Shown here piece after piece: positions 1 through 7,311 of a DNA stretch of 64,000 nt. Within the stretch, counting starts at the first letter, position 1. Every line of letters starts with the position of its first letter. Source of the DNA: CAYVUB01 sp964454675 (GTDB lineage Bacteria; Bacteroidota; Bacteroidia; Flavobacteriales; Flavobacteriaceae); contig CAYVUB010000013.1 in the NCBI GenBank assembly GCA_964454675.1, positions 5,118 through 69,117 on the forward strand, in the 5' to 3' direction. The notes under the pieces are model-generated. The model was not told where the DNA came from. It saw nothing but the letters and a program-made list of their open reading frames with translations, and made no database searches. Both the position numbers and the translations under genes were made by a program.

Positions 1-345
1 AGGAACTTTCGGCTTGTCATCGTCACGCAGGCTGGGATGGCAATAATAGGTCCGTCCGCCGGAAAAGGGGTCATCTCTTTTTGCCATCAGTTGCAGCATC
101 AAATCTTTGGGTGTACAACCAAAACTGAGCAGCATGGCATCATCCCGGTAATACGGATAGGCATAATCCTGCGGCAATAACTGCATCCCGACGGCGGTTT
201 GTATCACTTCGTGCCCGCGGGAAGTGGCGTGAACGTATTTAGACACCACACTAAAATTTTCTTCGTATAGTTCTGCCATTGCTTTGGCGGTACAAAGGTT
301 TTTGAATGCTTTTTGATATGTTTCTTTATTTATCTTGTGACTCAT
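1..345 (-). CDS. 2-oxoacid (branched-chain type) dehydrogenase E1 component, N-terminal part, truncated by window edge
   Basis: The reading frame runs from an ATG at 345 to the window edge, so only about 115 N-terminal residues are visible. The sequence reads as the thiamine-diphosphate E1 alpha N-terminus: KNLCTAKAMAELYEENFSVV, then a region with the SRGHEAIQTAVG and QDYAYPYYRDDAMLL motifs typical of branched-chain 2-oxoacid dehydrogenase E1. In Flavobacteriia this is often an alpha/beta fusion, but the fusion cannot be seen here. It lies 81 bases downstream of the E2 gene on the same strand, so E1 and E2 probably belong to one complex that oxidatively decarboxylates 2-oxoacids to acyl-CoA. 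Family assignment is strong. Substrate specificity is inferred from family resemblance and the catabolic neighbourhood. Confidence 0.85.
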   Translation of the reverse strand, partial: MSHKINKETYQKAFKNLCTAKAMAELYEENFSVVSKYVHATSRGHEVIQTAVGMQLLPQDYAYPYYRDDAMLLSFGCTPKDLMLQLMAKRDDPFSGGRTYYCHPSLRDDDKPKVP

Positions 346-364
346 TTTAATCTGAATTTTATTT

Positions 365-423
365 CTCGCAGAGTAGCAGAGACGCAAAGATTTTTCTCTG
401 CGACTCAGCGACTTTGCGTGAAA
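365..423. repeat. palindromic intergenic repeat (CGCAGAG ... CTCTGCG)
   Basis: The E2-E1 gap is almost filled by an imperfect palindrome. CGCAGAG near 367 is mirrored by CTCTGCG near 396, and related GACGCAAAG / CTTTGCG words follow. It resembles a dispersed intergenic repeat I associate with Bacteroidota genomes. A shorter remnant-like string (GGCGGAAAGACGCC) lies near 17700. Confidence 0.5.
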
Positions 424-426
424 CCT

Positions 427-1734
427 TTATATCTTTCCATTATTATCAAATCCCTCAAAATAATCGGCAATCCTCTTTAAAAAACTGCCGCCGAGATAGC
501 CATCCACTACACGGTGGTCAAAGGACAATGACAAATACATCATCGGACGGATTTCGATGGTATCACCTTCGGGTTTTTCGATGACCTCAGCACGCTTTTT
601 GATAATTCCGGTGGCTAAAATCGCTACTTCCGGCTGGTTGATAATGGGTGTTCCCATCAGGCTGCCAAATGTCCCCACATTGCTGATGGTAAATGTGCTT
701 CCTTTGGTATCATCGGCTTTTAGCTTGTTATTTCGGGCTTTGTCAACCATTTCGTTGACCTCCTTTGCCAATTGGGGTAAATCCTTTTGGTCTGCATTTT
801 TTATTACCGGAACAATCAGGTTACCGCTCGGTAATGCTGCTGCCATCCCGATATTAATGTTTTCTTTTACGATTATATTTGTTCCATCTACCGAAACATT
901 GATCATCGGAAAATCTTTTACTGCTTTGGCTACTGCTTCTACAAAAAGCGGTGTAAAAGTCAATTTCTCACCGTATTTTTCTTGGAATGCGTCTTTGTTG
1001 GCATTCCGCCAGTTGACCATATTGGTCATATCGGCTTCCACATAAGAAGTAACGTGTGGCGAGGTGTGCTTGCTATACACCATACGGTCGGCAATCATCT
1101 GCCGCATTCTGTCCATTTCGATGATTTTTCCGGTACCTTTATCCAAATCCAACTGTGGAATACGGTATGCGGTCGGGTCTTGAACAACGGTCTGAGCAAA
1201 TTGAAAAGGCCTGCTGTCTTCGATATAATTAAACACATCGCTTTTTCGTAATCTGCCGTCTTTTCCTGTTGCGGGAATACGTGCCAGTTCTTCGTAGCTG
1301 ATATGGTGCTCTATTGCTATTTTTTTAACTAACGGCGAAATAAAAATATCCTGATTCACTAATGAGGTGGTAGGTGGTAGGTGGTGGGTGGTAGGCTTTT
1401 TAGCCTCTTGCTTCTCTATTCTTGCTTCTTTGTTCTCTGTTCTTTGTTCTTGCTTCCCAACCTGTCCTTCGACTGCTTCAAGTATTGCGATCACCTCCCC
1501 TATTTTGACTACGTCTTTGGGTTTGTACTTTATTTCTAAAACTTTCCCGGAAAACGGTGCCGGTACTTCATTATCCACTTTGTCCGTACCAACTTCCAGC
1601 AGGATGTCGCCTTCTTCAAACGACTCGCCTTCCTGAACAAGCCAGTTGATGATGGTACCTTCGGTAATGCTTTCACCCATTTTGGGGAGGACAAATTCCT
1701 GCGTATGCGGGAATCCCGTCTTTTTTTTATCCAT
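427..1734 (-). CDS. dihydrolipoyllysine acyltransferase (E2) of a branched-chain/2-oxoacid dehydrogenase complex
   Basis: This 435-residue E2 has all three expected modules. The N-terminal lipoyl domain carries the lipoylated lysine K52 in GTDKVDNEV. A peripheral subunit-binding domain lies at about 130-170 (ISPLVKKIAIEHHIS...TGKDGRLRKSDV). The C-terminal catalytic domain ends in SFDHRVVDG with H407 and D411. It transfers the acyl group from E1 to CoA. The linker at about residues 90-125 is low complexity and overlaps a 7-bp repeat. The first residues (KTGFPHTQEF) are encoded by a REP-like palindrome, and the start codon overlaps the last 8 bases of the upstream GIY-YIG gene. The native start may therefore have been replaced. 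Branched-chain specificity is inferred. Confidence 0.9.
   Translation of the reverse strand: MDKKKTGFPHTQEFVLPKMGESITEGTIINWLVQEGESFEEGDILLEVGTDKVDNEVPAPFSGKVLEIKYKPKDVVKIGEVIAILEAVEGQVGKQEQRTENKEARIEKQEAKKPTTHHLPPTTSLVNQDIFISPLVKKIAIEHHISYEELARIPATGKDGRLRKSDVFNYIEDSRPFQFAQTVVQDPTAYRIPQLDLDKGTGKIIEMDRMRQMIADRMVYSKHTSPHVTSYVEADMTNMVNWRNANKDAFQEKYGEKLTFTPLFVEAVAKAVKDFPMINVSVDGTNIIVKENINIGMAAALPSGNLIVPVIKNADQKDLPQLAKEVNEMVDKARNNKLKADDTKGSTFTISNVGTFGSLMGTPIINQPEVAILATGIIKKRAEVIEKPEGDTIEIRPMMYLSLSFDHRVVDGYLGGSFLKRIADYFEGFDNNGKI
1366..1395. repeat. heptanucleotide repeat (GGTGGTA) inside the E2 gene
   Basis: About four tandem copies of the 7-mer GGTGGTA (one variant GGTGGTG) lie in the E2 linker region. 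They encode a His/Pro/Thr-rich stretch between the lipoyl and subunit-binding domains. Seven is not a multiple of three, so gain or loss of a unit would shift the frame. Confidence 0.7.
1695..1720 (+). repeat. REP-like palindrome R0, left border of GIY-YIG cassette 1
   Basis: The core is ATTCCTGC-GTAT-GCGGGAAT followed by the asymmetric tail CCCGTC. The tail points right, towards the GIY-YIG gene. It is the same family as the copies at 2075, 2712, 2792, 3552 and 3997. It lies inside the 5' end of the E2 coding sequence. Confidence 0.75.
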
Positions 1735-2044
1735 TTCTTAATTTGTTAAAGTTTAGGTTCCAATTTGTACTTAAATCAAACCAACCTTCATTCATTTCAT
1801 TGATAAGTTTAATTTTCCAATCTCGCTTCCACTTTTTAAATTGCATTTCTCTTTTAGACGCTTCATTGACTTCCGTAAACTCTTCAAAATATACCAACTT
1901 ATCGCAGTTATATTTTGCAGTAAAACTTTTTCGATAGACTTTTAATTTGTGTTCTTTTACCCTTTCTTCCAAATTGTCAGTCACACCAATATATAGAACT
2001 CCGTCCTTTTTATTGGTCATTATATAAACATACCACAGACTCAT
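1727..2044 (-). CDS. small GIY-YIG nuclease (URI-type), copy 1
   Basis: This 105-residue protein is a single GIY-YIG domain: YVYIMTNKKDGVLYIGVT at residues 5-22, then the RVKEHK segment, an acidic-aromatic LVYFEEF, and the KREMQFKKWKR segment that carries the family glutamate. These are family hallmarks of small one-domain endonuclease-like proteins. No DNA-binding domain is fused. Its stop overlaps the E2 start codon region by 8 bases. It is bracketed by palindromes R0 (6 bases beyond its stop) and R1 (about 30 bases beyond its start). The related copy 2 lies at 3616-3909 in the same setting. A mobility role is my inference from this architecture. Confidence 0.85.
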   Translation of the reverse strand: MSLWYVYIMTNKKDGVLYIGVTDNLEERVKEHKLKVYRKSFTAKYNCDKLVYFEEFTEVNEASKREMQFKKWKRDWKIKLINEMNEGWFDLSTNWNLNFNKLRNG

Positions 2045-2074
2045 CTTAGACGCATTTAAATTTCGTCTTTTGAA

Positions 2075-2125
2075 TCACGAGATTCCTGCTTTCATTTCGA
2101 CAGGCTCAATAACCACGCAGGAATT
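2075..2125 (-). repeat. REP-like palindrome R1 with interrupted loop, right border of GIY-YIG cassette 1
   Basis: CACGAGATTCCTGC and GCAGGAATT are separated by about 27 bases that include TTCGACAGGCTCAA, another repeat-like string. The asymmetric CACGAG tail points left, towards the GIY-YIG gene. The 3' end and stop of the PaaY-like gene fall inside this element. Confidence 0.6.
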
Positions 2126-2705
2126 GGTTCAATGTCTTATAAAAATCCTCCTGCTCCGGTCTGTTTTCGGGAATTTCCCGTAAGGGCTCTACTTCCCGTA
2201 AGCTCTCGTGGCAGTCTTTAGGTAACTGTTGATACAGTTTTGTTCCGGCTGTTTTCCATTGTAGCATTTCGTCATTAACCTCTTTGATAATTTTTGCAGG
2301 ATTGCCCACAACCAAACTACGCTTTGGAATAATGGTTTCCGCTTTGACAAACGCCATAGCTCCAATAATGCTTTCATCGCCAATTTCGGCATCGTCCATA
2401 ATCACCGTGTTCATTCCCACCAGCACATTTCTGCCGATATTTGCACCGTGAATAATCGCTCCGTGACCAATGTGAGCACTTTCGCGAAGTACAATTGATT
2501 TTCCGGGAAACATATGTACTGTGCAATTTTCCTGTACGTTTACACCATCTTCCAAAATAATTTCGCCCCAATCGCCTCGTATCGCCGCTCCCGGACCAAT
2601 ATAGCAATTCTTTCCTATAATCACATTACCGGTTACCGCCGCTAACGGGTGGACGAAGCTGGATTCGTGGATGACGGGAATATGTCCTTTGAATGAATAT
2701 ATCAT
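2106..2705 (-). CDS. paaY: PaaY-like hexapeptide-repeat (gamma-carbonic anhydrase-type) thioesterase/transferase
   Basis: This 199-residue left-handed beta-helix protein shows successive hexapeptide turns (VTGNVIIGKNCYIGPGAAIRGDWG, later AHIGHGAIIHGANIGRNVLVGMNTVIMDDAEIGDESIIGA). Family metal-ligand histidines are visible in TVHMF and IGHGAIIHG. PaaY proteins are thioesterase-like housekeeping enzymes of phenylacetate degradation. Position between an enoyl-CoA hydratase and the E2 gene in a paa operon supports that call over a generic gamma-carbonic anhydrase. The last residues (FLRGY) are encoded within REP-like element R1, so the native C-terminus may be altered. Confidence 0.75.
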   Translation of the reverse strand: MIYSFKGHIPVIHESSFVHPLAAVTGNVIIGKNCYIGPGAAIRGDWGEIILEDGVNVQENCTVHMFPGKSIVLRESAHIGHGAIIHGANIGRNVLVGMNTVIMDDAEIGDESIIGAMAFVKAETIIPKRSLVVGNPAKIIKEVNDEMLQWKTAGTKLYQQLPKDCHESLREVEPLREIPENRPEQEDFYKTLNQFLRGY

Positions 2706-2711
2706 ATCCTT

Positions 2712-2736
2712 ATTCCCGCGAATGCGGGAATCTCGT
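2712..2736 (+). repeat. REP-like palindrome R2, left border of empty cassette 2
   Basis: Core ATTCCCGC-GAAT-GCGGGAAT with tail CTCGT pointing right. It starts 6 bases upstream of the PaaY-like start codon and pairs in inverted orientation with R3 at 2792. Confidence 0.75.
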
Positions 2737-2786
2737 TTTGTTTAATAAATAATGTTCTCAAAAACAGACTCTTTTAGCTTCTACTT

Positions 2787-3545
2787 TTATTCACGAGATT
2801 CCTGCCTACGCAGGAATTTTTTCGTAAACTCACTCAACACTAATCTCCCGCTAATCTTCGCACGTTCTATGAGCAGTTTATCCCAATCTTCCGTGCCTTG
2901 CCAAAATACTTTTTTCATTTCCGCCATTGCTTCGGGATTATAATTACACAAATTTTCGGCGAAAGCCTGAACGGCTTCATCCAACGCTTCTATATTTTCG
3001 TAAACCTGCATATACAAGCCTTTGCTCCTTGCCCATTCAGCATCGTAAAAAGTATTGGCATCGATAGCGATTTGCGACATACCGCTTAATCCTAATTTAC
3101 GCTCCACCGCAGGGCCAACCACAAACGGACCGATACCGACATTGAGTTCGCTGAGCTTGATAGCGGCAAATTTAGTTGCCATACAATAATCTACAGCCGA
3201 TGCCAGACCGACACCACCGCCTACGGTTTTGCCCTGTATCCGCCCGATGATGAATTTCGGGCATTTGCGCATCGCGTTGATGACGTTGGCAAATCCGCTG
3301 AAAAATGCTTCTCCGGTTTTTTCATCATTGATAGCAATTAGTTCGGTAAAGCTGGCTCCGGCGCAAAAGGTACGGTCGCCTCCGCTTTGCAGGATGATGA
3401 CTTTTACCTCGTCATTTTTCCCGGCTTCAATGATGGTTTCTGCCAGTTGCGCAAGAATGTTTCCCGGCAGGCTGTTTTGTGCAGGGTGAAAGAACTCGAT
3501 GGTTGCTATACTGTTTTTTATGGTTTGGGTTACGTAGGGTTGCAT
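2787..3545 (-). CDS. enoyl-CoA hydratase/isomerase family protein (PaaF/PaaG type)
   Basis: This 252-residue crotonase-fold protein has the oxyanion-hole segments CAGASFTEL (61-69) and GGGVGLASAVD (109-119). The following LSELNVGIGP segment (131-140) carries the family catalytic glutamate. In phenylacetate catabolism such enzymes either isomerise the ring-epoxide-CoA (PaaG) or hydrate the enoyl-CoA (PaaF); the sequence alone does not let me choose. The C-terminal residues RRQESRE are translated from palindrome R3, and the stop codon lies just beyond its tail. The C-terminus was therefore probably rewritten by the repeat. Confidence 0.85.
   Translation of the reverse strand: MQPYVTQTIKNSIATIEFFHPAQNSLPGNILAQLAETIIEAGKNDEVKVIILQSGGDRTFCAGASFTELIAINDEKTGEAFFSGFANVINAMRKCPKFIIGRIQGKTVGGGVGLASAVDYCMATKFAAIKLSELNVGIGPFVVGPAVERKLGLSGMSQIAIDANTFYDAEWARSKGLYMQVYENIEALDEAVQAFAENLCNYNPEAMAEMKKVFWQGTEDWDKLLIERAKISGRLVLSEFTKKFLRRQESRE
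2792..2817 (-). repeat. REP-like palindrome R3, right border of empty cassette 2
   Basis: Tail CACGAG then core ATTCCTGC-CTAC-GCAGGAAT; the tail points left. R2 and R3 bracket only about 55 bases with no coding sequence, so cassette 2 looks like an empty or decayed version of cassettes 1 and 3. R3 is inside the hydratase reading frame. Confidence 0.75.
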
Positions 3546-3551
3546 ATTTAT

Positions 3552-3576
3552 TTCCCGCGAAAGCGGGAATCTCGTC
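3552..3576 (+). repeat. REP-like palindrome R4, left border of GIY-YIG cassette 3
   Basis: Core TTCCCGC-GAAA-GCGGGAA with tail TCTCGTC pointing right towards the second GIY-YIG gene. It begins 6 bases upstream of the enoyl-CoA hydratase start codon. Confidence 0.75.
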
Positions 3577-3615
3577 TTTATATCACAAATTCGTGATGGT
3601 TAAACAGTTAGTTTT

Positions 3616-3909
3616 TCAATATAAATCGTCCCAATTTGGGTTTTGTTTTTCTATTAATTGTACTTTCCACTCCCTATTCCATTTTTTCAATTGTCGTTCA
3701 CGTTGATAAGCGATTTCTTTTGATTCAAAGTTTTCAAAATAAACAAGTTTATTCAGATTATATCTTGCAGAAAAAGTATTAGGGTGTGCTTTTTTCTTAT
3801 GTTGATATATTCTTCTTCTCAAATCTTTGGTTACGCCAATATATAAAACTCCATTTGGCTTATTTGTGATAATATAAACACTCCAAATAGTCAAGATTTC
3901 ACTTTTCAT
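3616..3909 (-). CDS. small GIY-YIG nuclease (URI-type), copy 2
   Basis: The 97-residue frame from the second methionine (MKSEILTIWSVYIITNKPNG) is preferred over an upstream ATG at 3939, because the GIY-YIG domain then starts near the N-terminus as in copy 1. Motifs are SVYIITNKPNGVLYIGVT, DLRRRIYQHK, LVYFENF and the REREQLKKW-like segment. It is clearly paralogous to copy 1 but not identical, so it is not a very recent duplicate. Palindromes R4 (downstream) and R5 (upstream) bracket it. Function beyond the nuclease fold is unknown. Confidence 0.85.
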   Translation of the reverse strand: MKSEILTIWSVYIITNKPNGVLYIGVTKDLRRRIYQHKKKAHPNTFSARYNLNKLVYFENFESKEIAYQRERQLKKWNREWKVQLIEKQNPNWDDLY

Positions 3910-3969
3910 AATATTTACTACCCAACATAATTCATACACTTATTTGTTACGATTTTTTATAAATCAATA

Positions 3970-4019
3970 TCAGATTCCCACTTTCGTTGTCAATATCAGA
4001 TTCCCACTTTCGTGGGAAT
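3970..4019 (-). repeat. REP-like palindrome R5, one complete and one half copy
   Basis: A complete CAGATTCCCAC-TTTC-GTGGGAAT palindrome (3997-4019) is preceded by a half copy (ATCAGATTCCCACTTTCGTT, about 3969-3988). Tails point left towards the second GIY-YIG gene. The arms differ from R0-R4 by compensated substitutions (CCAC/GTGG), which suggests selection on the hairpin. Confidence 0.7.
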
Positions 4020-4038
4020 TTTGAACAATTTGGTTTGC

Positions 4039-6552
4039 TTACAGCAAACCAAATTGTTCAAAATGATGATTCAGATGTTTCCTTTCCACCAAATAGAACT
4101 CATAACGTGTTATATACCCAAAAACAGGATGCCTGTTCAACGCATCAGGATTTTCTTTGAAAAACTCCAGGTATTCTTCTCTGGCTTCCAACATTTTCTG
4201 TTTGGCGGTTGCCAAATCGGGATGCGTGAGGCCTTCCAATTCATCTTTTTTCATCAACGGCATTTTGTACCCTTGCGGCATCAGGTCATAATTCCAAAGC
4301 ACTGCCTGTGTTTTTTCCAGATACTGTTCAGGTGTGGAAATATCAAAGTCCTGTATTTCACCCGAAGCGATTCGATAACCTTGCTCCAGATGTTCCACCA
4401 TATGCTGTGGTGTCATCATTCCCCATTTGGGTTTTGAACTTTCGGTAAGTTTGCTCAAATAAGACGGAATACTTTCTGAGGTCATTTCCACAAAAACGGT
4501 TTGCTTTTTCTGAACCATTGTCAGTACTGTGGCAACTGCAACTAACTCGTCCCTGCCTGCCGGCAAGGCAGGCTCTGCGTCAAAAACCTCTACAAACCAT
4601 TTGACGATACCGCTTGGATGTTCTTTTCCGGTAACGTCGCGTTCCACTTTTTGCTTGCAAGTCAGGCGGACGTAGATCGTGTCATTGTGGTACAACGGAC
4701 GTAAAAAACGAATTTCTTCCAGTCCGTAATTTGCCGCCACGGGACCTTTGTTTGGATAAACGAACAATCCCGCTGCCGCGGAAATAACAAAATAACCGTG
4801 AGCGGTACGTTGCTCAAAAATACTGCCGTCCAGTGAGGTGATGTCGGTGTGGGCATAAAAATGATCCCAAGTAAGATTGGCAAAATTGATAATATCGGTG
4901 TCCGTAATGGTACGTTTATGCGTTTTGAGCGACATTCCGGGTTGGATGTCTTCCCAGTGATAGGTAAACGGATGCTGTTCGGCTTCCTTGTATGCCGCGT
5001 TGGCTTGGTAAATGCCTGTAATTTCGGTTAAGGTCGTCGGTGAACCCTGAATAGCGGTACGCTGCATATAGTGCTTGATACCACGCATTCCGCCCATTTC
5101 TTCGCCGCCGCCGGCACGTCCGGGTCCTCCGTGAACCAAAGTCGGCAGCGGTGAACCGTGCCCGGTGCTTTGTTTGGCACTTTCCCTGTTGAGCACTAAA
5201 ATCCGTCCGTGATGTGATGCGGCATTGATTACAAATTCTTTGGCTATTTTATCATCGGCTGTGGCAATCGAACAAACCAGCGAACCTTTTCCTTTATGTG
5301 TTAACTGAATGGCTTCTTCTAAATTTTTATAAGGCATAATCGTACTTACCGGGCCAAAAGCCTCTACGTCGTGCACATTGCTTTTGCCGAAAGGATTTTC
5401 TTCCAACAGCAATACCGGACTCAGGAAAGCTCCTTTCCCGGCATCAGCTCCGAGAATGTTCATATCTGTATTTTGATAAACGATTTTAGCGGTTTTGGAA
5501 ATATCCTGAACCCGTTGCTTTACCTCTTCCACTTGGTCTTTACTGACCAAAGCTCCCATCCGTACTTCTTTCAACCGCGGATCGCCTATGGTAACTTTAC
5601 TCAATTGGGCAGAAAGGGCTTTTTGTACATCGTCCACTAATTTTTCGGGAACGATAATACGACGGATGGCGGTACATTTTTGACCTGCTTTGACGGTCAT
5701 TTCGTTGCGTACCTCTTTGATAAACAAATCAAATTCGGGTGTGCCGGGTACGGCATCTTCACCCAAAACCGAAGCGTTGAGCGAATCGGCTTCCATATTG
5801 AACGGTACGGCTTCGCTGATAATTCTCGGATGGCTTTTCAACATTCGTCCCGTATCGGCAGAACCGGTAAACGTAACCACGTCCTGATAATTTACGGTAT
5901 CTAAAATGGTACGAGCAGACCCATTTATTAATTGCAACGCACCTTCAGGCAAAATACCCGAGGCGATAATCTCCCTGACCACGGCTTCGGTTAAAAAAGC
6001 CGTATTGGTCGCGGGCTTTACCACCGCCGGAACGCCTGCCATCCAGTTGACGGCACATTTTTCCAGCATACCCCATACCGGGAAATTAAACGCGTTGATA
6101 TGAATGGCAACACCACGTTTTGGTGTCAGAATATGGTGTGCCATAAATTTTCCGCCGCGAGACAAATCGATTGGCTCGCCTTCCACGTGGTAACTTTGAT
6201 TGGGAAACAATTTGCGAAGCGACGCGTTGGCAAACAGGTTGCCGAAACCGCCTTCAATATCTATCCAACTGTCGATACGGGTCGCCCCGGTACGGTAGCT
6301 GAGTTCGTAAAAGGGCTCTTTGCGTTTATTAAGGTAAAGAGCGAGCTTTTTGAGCATATTACCCCGCTCCTGAAAGGTCATTTTACGAAGCGTTTCGCCT
6401 TTATCCCTTCCGTATTGCAGGATTTTTTCAAAATCCAGCCCGGTCGTGTCGCTGTATGCGATAATCTCGCCGGTTACGGCATCAACCATCGGAACGCCTT
6501 CGCCTGTGCCGGAAGTCCATTGACCGAGAATATAGTTTTGCAGTTTGTTCAT
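4039..6552 (-). CDS. paaZ: PaaZ bifunctional ring-opening enzyme with an extra C-terminal DUF1569 (DinB-like) domain
   Basis: The protein has 837 residues, while the classical PaaZ is about 680. Residues 1-510 are an aldehyde dehydrogenase with E254 in FNMEADS and C293 in KAGQKCTAI. Residues about 535-685 are a MaoC-type hot-dog hydratase (NFANLTWDHFYAHTD). In phenylacetate catabolism these hydrolyse oxepin-CoA and oxidise the resulting semialdehyde. From about residue 690 a further 148 residues match DUF1569: MMTPQHMVEHLEQG and the terminal NRHPVFGYITRYEF...HLNHHFEQFG. An in-frame palindromic insertion encodes PALPAGRD near residue 660 in the hydratase domain. The stop of the next gene upstream is only 4 bases from this start. 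Confidence 0.92.
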   Translation of the reverse strand: MNKLQNYILGQWTSGTGEGVPMVDAVTGEIIAYSDTTGLDFEKILQYGRDKGETLRKMTFQERGNMLKKLALYLNKRKEPFYELSYRTGATRIDSWIDIEGGFGNLFANASLRKLFPNQSYHVEGEPIDLSRGGKFMAHHILTPKRGVAIHINAFNFPVWGMLEKCAVNWMAGVPAVVKPATNTAFLTEAVVREIIASGILPEGALQLINGSARTILDTVNYQDVVTFTGSADTGRMLKSHPRIISEAVPFNMEADSLNASVLGEDAVPGTPEFDLFIKEVRNEMTVKAGQKCTAIRRIIVPEKLVDDVQKALSAQLSKVTIGDPRLKEVRMGALVSKDQVEEVKQRVQDISKTAKIVYQNTDMNILGADAGKGAFLSPVLLLEENPFGKSNVHDVEAFGPVSTIMPYKNLEEAIQLTHKGKGSLVCSIATADDKIAKEFVINAASHHGRILVLNRESAKQSTGHGSPLPTLVHGGPGRAGGGEEMGGMRGIKHYMQRTAIQGSPTTLTEITGIYQANAAYKEAEQHPFTYHWEDIQPGMSLKTHKRTITDTDIINFANLTWDHFYAHTDITSLDGSIFEQRTAHGYFVISAAAGLFVYPNKGPVAANYGLEEIRFLRPLYHNDTIYVRLTCKQKVERDVTGKEHPSGIVKWFVEVFDAEPALPAGRDELVAVATVLTMVQKKQTVFVEMTSESIPSYLSKLTESSKPKWGMMTPQHMVEHLEQGYRIASGEIQDFDISTPEQYLEKTQAVLWNYDLMPQGYKMPLMKKDELEGLTHPDLATAKQKMLEAREEYLEFFKENPDALNRHPVFGYITRYEFYLVERKHLNHHFEQFGLL
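4552..4572. repeat. in-frame palindromic insertion in paaZ (CCTGCC...GGCAGG)
   Basis: CCTGCCTGCCGGCAAGGCAGG is a near-perfect palindrome. It encodes the Pro/Ala/Gly-rich PALPAGRD between FDAE and ELVAVATVL, where related hydratase domains (from memory) are contiguous. Similar elements are in the thiolase gene (7885) and metH (17606). Confidence 0.6.
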
Positions 6553-6556
6553 AAAG

Positions 6557-7252
6557 CTATTCTGTTATTTTTAATTTTCTCTCTATTATTATTTCAGAAA
6601 TTATATTAGCACATTCATCCGTGTTTTGATTCCTGTTATATCCAACAAATTCAGTCGATTTGTAGAAATGATATCCAAAATGATAACGATCGCTCCAACT
6701 TCTATTGTATGTTCCGTATCCTTTTATTATTAATTTTTCCCACGTAGTTTTACCTTCTACCAAAACCAATTTCGGTTGCATTATATCTATTATTTCGAAC
6801 ATTCGTTTGTGCATTTCATCACGATAAGAATGCCAACTTTTTGTTGAATCAAAACAGTTTTCTAAAGTCTTACCGTCTTCAGAGATTAAATGATATAGAT
6901 TTAGTTTTGTACAATTATTTTTATACATCGAAATTATCTGCTCTGGATTCAATTTTGCCTTACTAAATATTTTCGTAGTCTTTTCTGCTAAATGATATCG
7001 ATACCCTCCTCCAAGCTCCAAATATGACATTGGATTACCATCTTTTTCACAAGTTTCAAAACAATCATATTTTATGTCATTTCCAGATTTTCCAGGATTA
7101 TAACCAACAATCAGTATCTCAGATTCAGAGTTTAACCTCCCGTCAATAGTATAGTAACCGAAACATAAATCCTTATTGACAACTTCATGTGTACTTTGGT
7201 TTAATTTTAAAACCTTTTGTTTCCAGTTTTCTAACATTTCGAAATTGCTCAT
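6557..7252 (-). CDS. uracil-DNA-glycosylase-fold-like hypothetical protein
   Basis: I chose the ATG at 7252 (MSNFEMLENW), giving 231 residues. The longer frame to 7366 overlaps the thiolase gene and reads through a dispersed repeat (its RFERSREVS is repeat-derived). The segment SEILIVGYNPGKSG resembles the UDG-superfamily GxNPG motif, and PKLVLVEGKTTWEKL resembles the conserved beta-strand plus 'GKTAW' element of that fold. No Cys cluster of Fe-S UDGs is visible. It sits inside the paa operon, 4 bases before paaZ, yet has no evident role in the pathway. It is more AT-rich than its neighbours, which suggests transfer. Function is uncertain. Confidence 0.55.
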   Translation of the reverse strand: MSNFEMLENWKQKVLKLNQSTHEVVNKDLCFGYYTIDGRLNSESEILIVGYNPGKSGNDIKYDCFETCEKDGNPMSYLELGGGYRYHLAEKTTKIFSKAKLNPEQIISMYKNNCTKLNLYHLISEDGKTLENCFDSTKSWHSYRDEMHKRMFEIIDIMQPKLVLVEGKTTWEKLIIKGYGTYNRSWSDRYHFGYHFYKSTEFVGYNRNQNTDECANIISEIIIERKLKITE

Positions 7253-7281
7253 AGTTCTTCTTAATTTAACTTCAATTGAGA

Positions 7282-7301
7282 CCTCTCGACTGCGCTCGAA
7301 G
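7282..7301. repeat. dispersed palindromic repeat (CTTCGAGCGCAGTCGAG type)
   Basis: The string CCTCTCGACTGCGCTCGAAG, read on either strand, is a dispersed intergenic repeat type I know from many bacterial genomes. It occupies the gap between the thiolase gene and the UDG-like gene. Confidence 0.5.
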
Positions 7302-7311
7302 CGATATTCTT

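Noticed and set aside
557..1636. Plus-strand ORFs of 89-162 residues opposite the E2 gene
   Set aside because: They lie wholly within a confidently identified gene on the other strand and have no recognisable motifs.
3479..3706. Plus-strand ORFs reading FPAKAGIS or FPRKRESR
   Set aside because: These peptides are typical translations of the REP-like palindromes. They overlap the hydratase and GIY-YIG genes and carry no domain.
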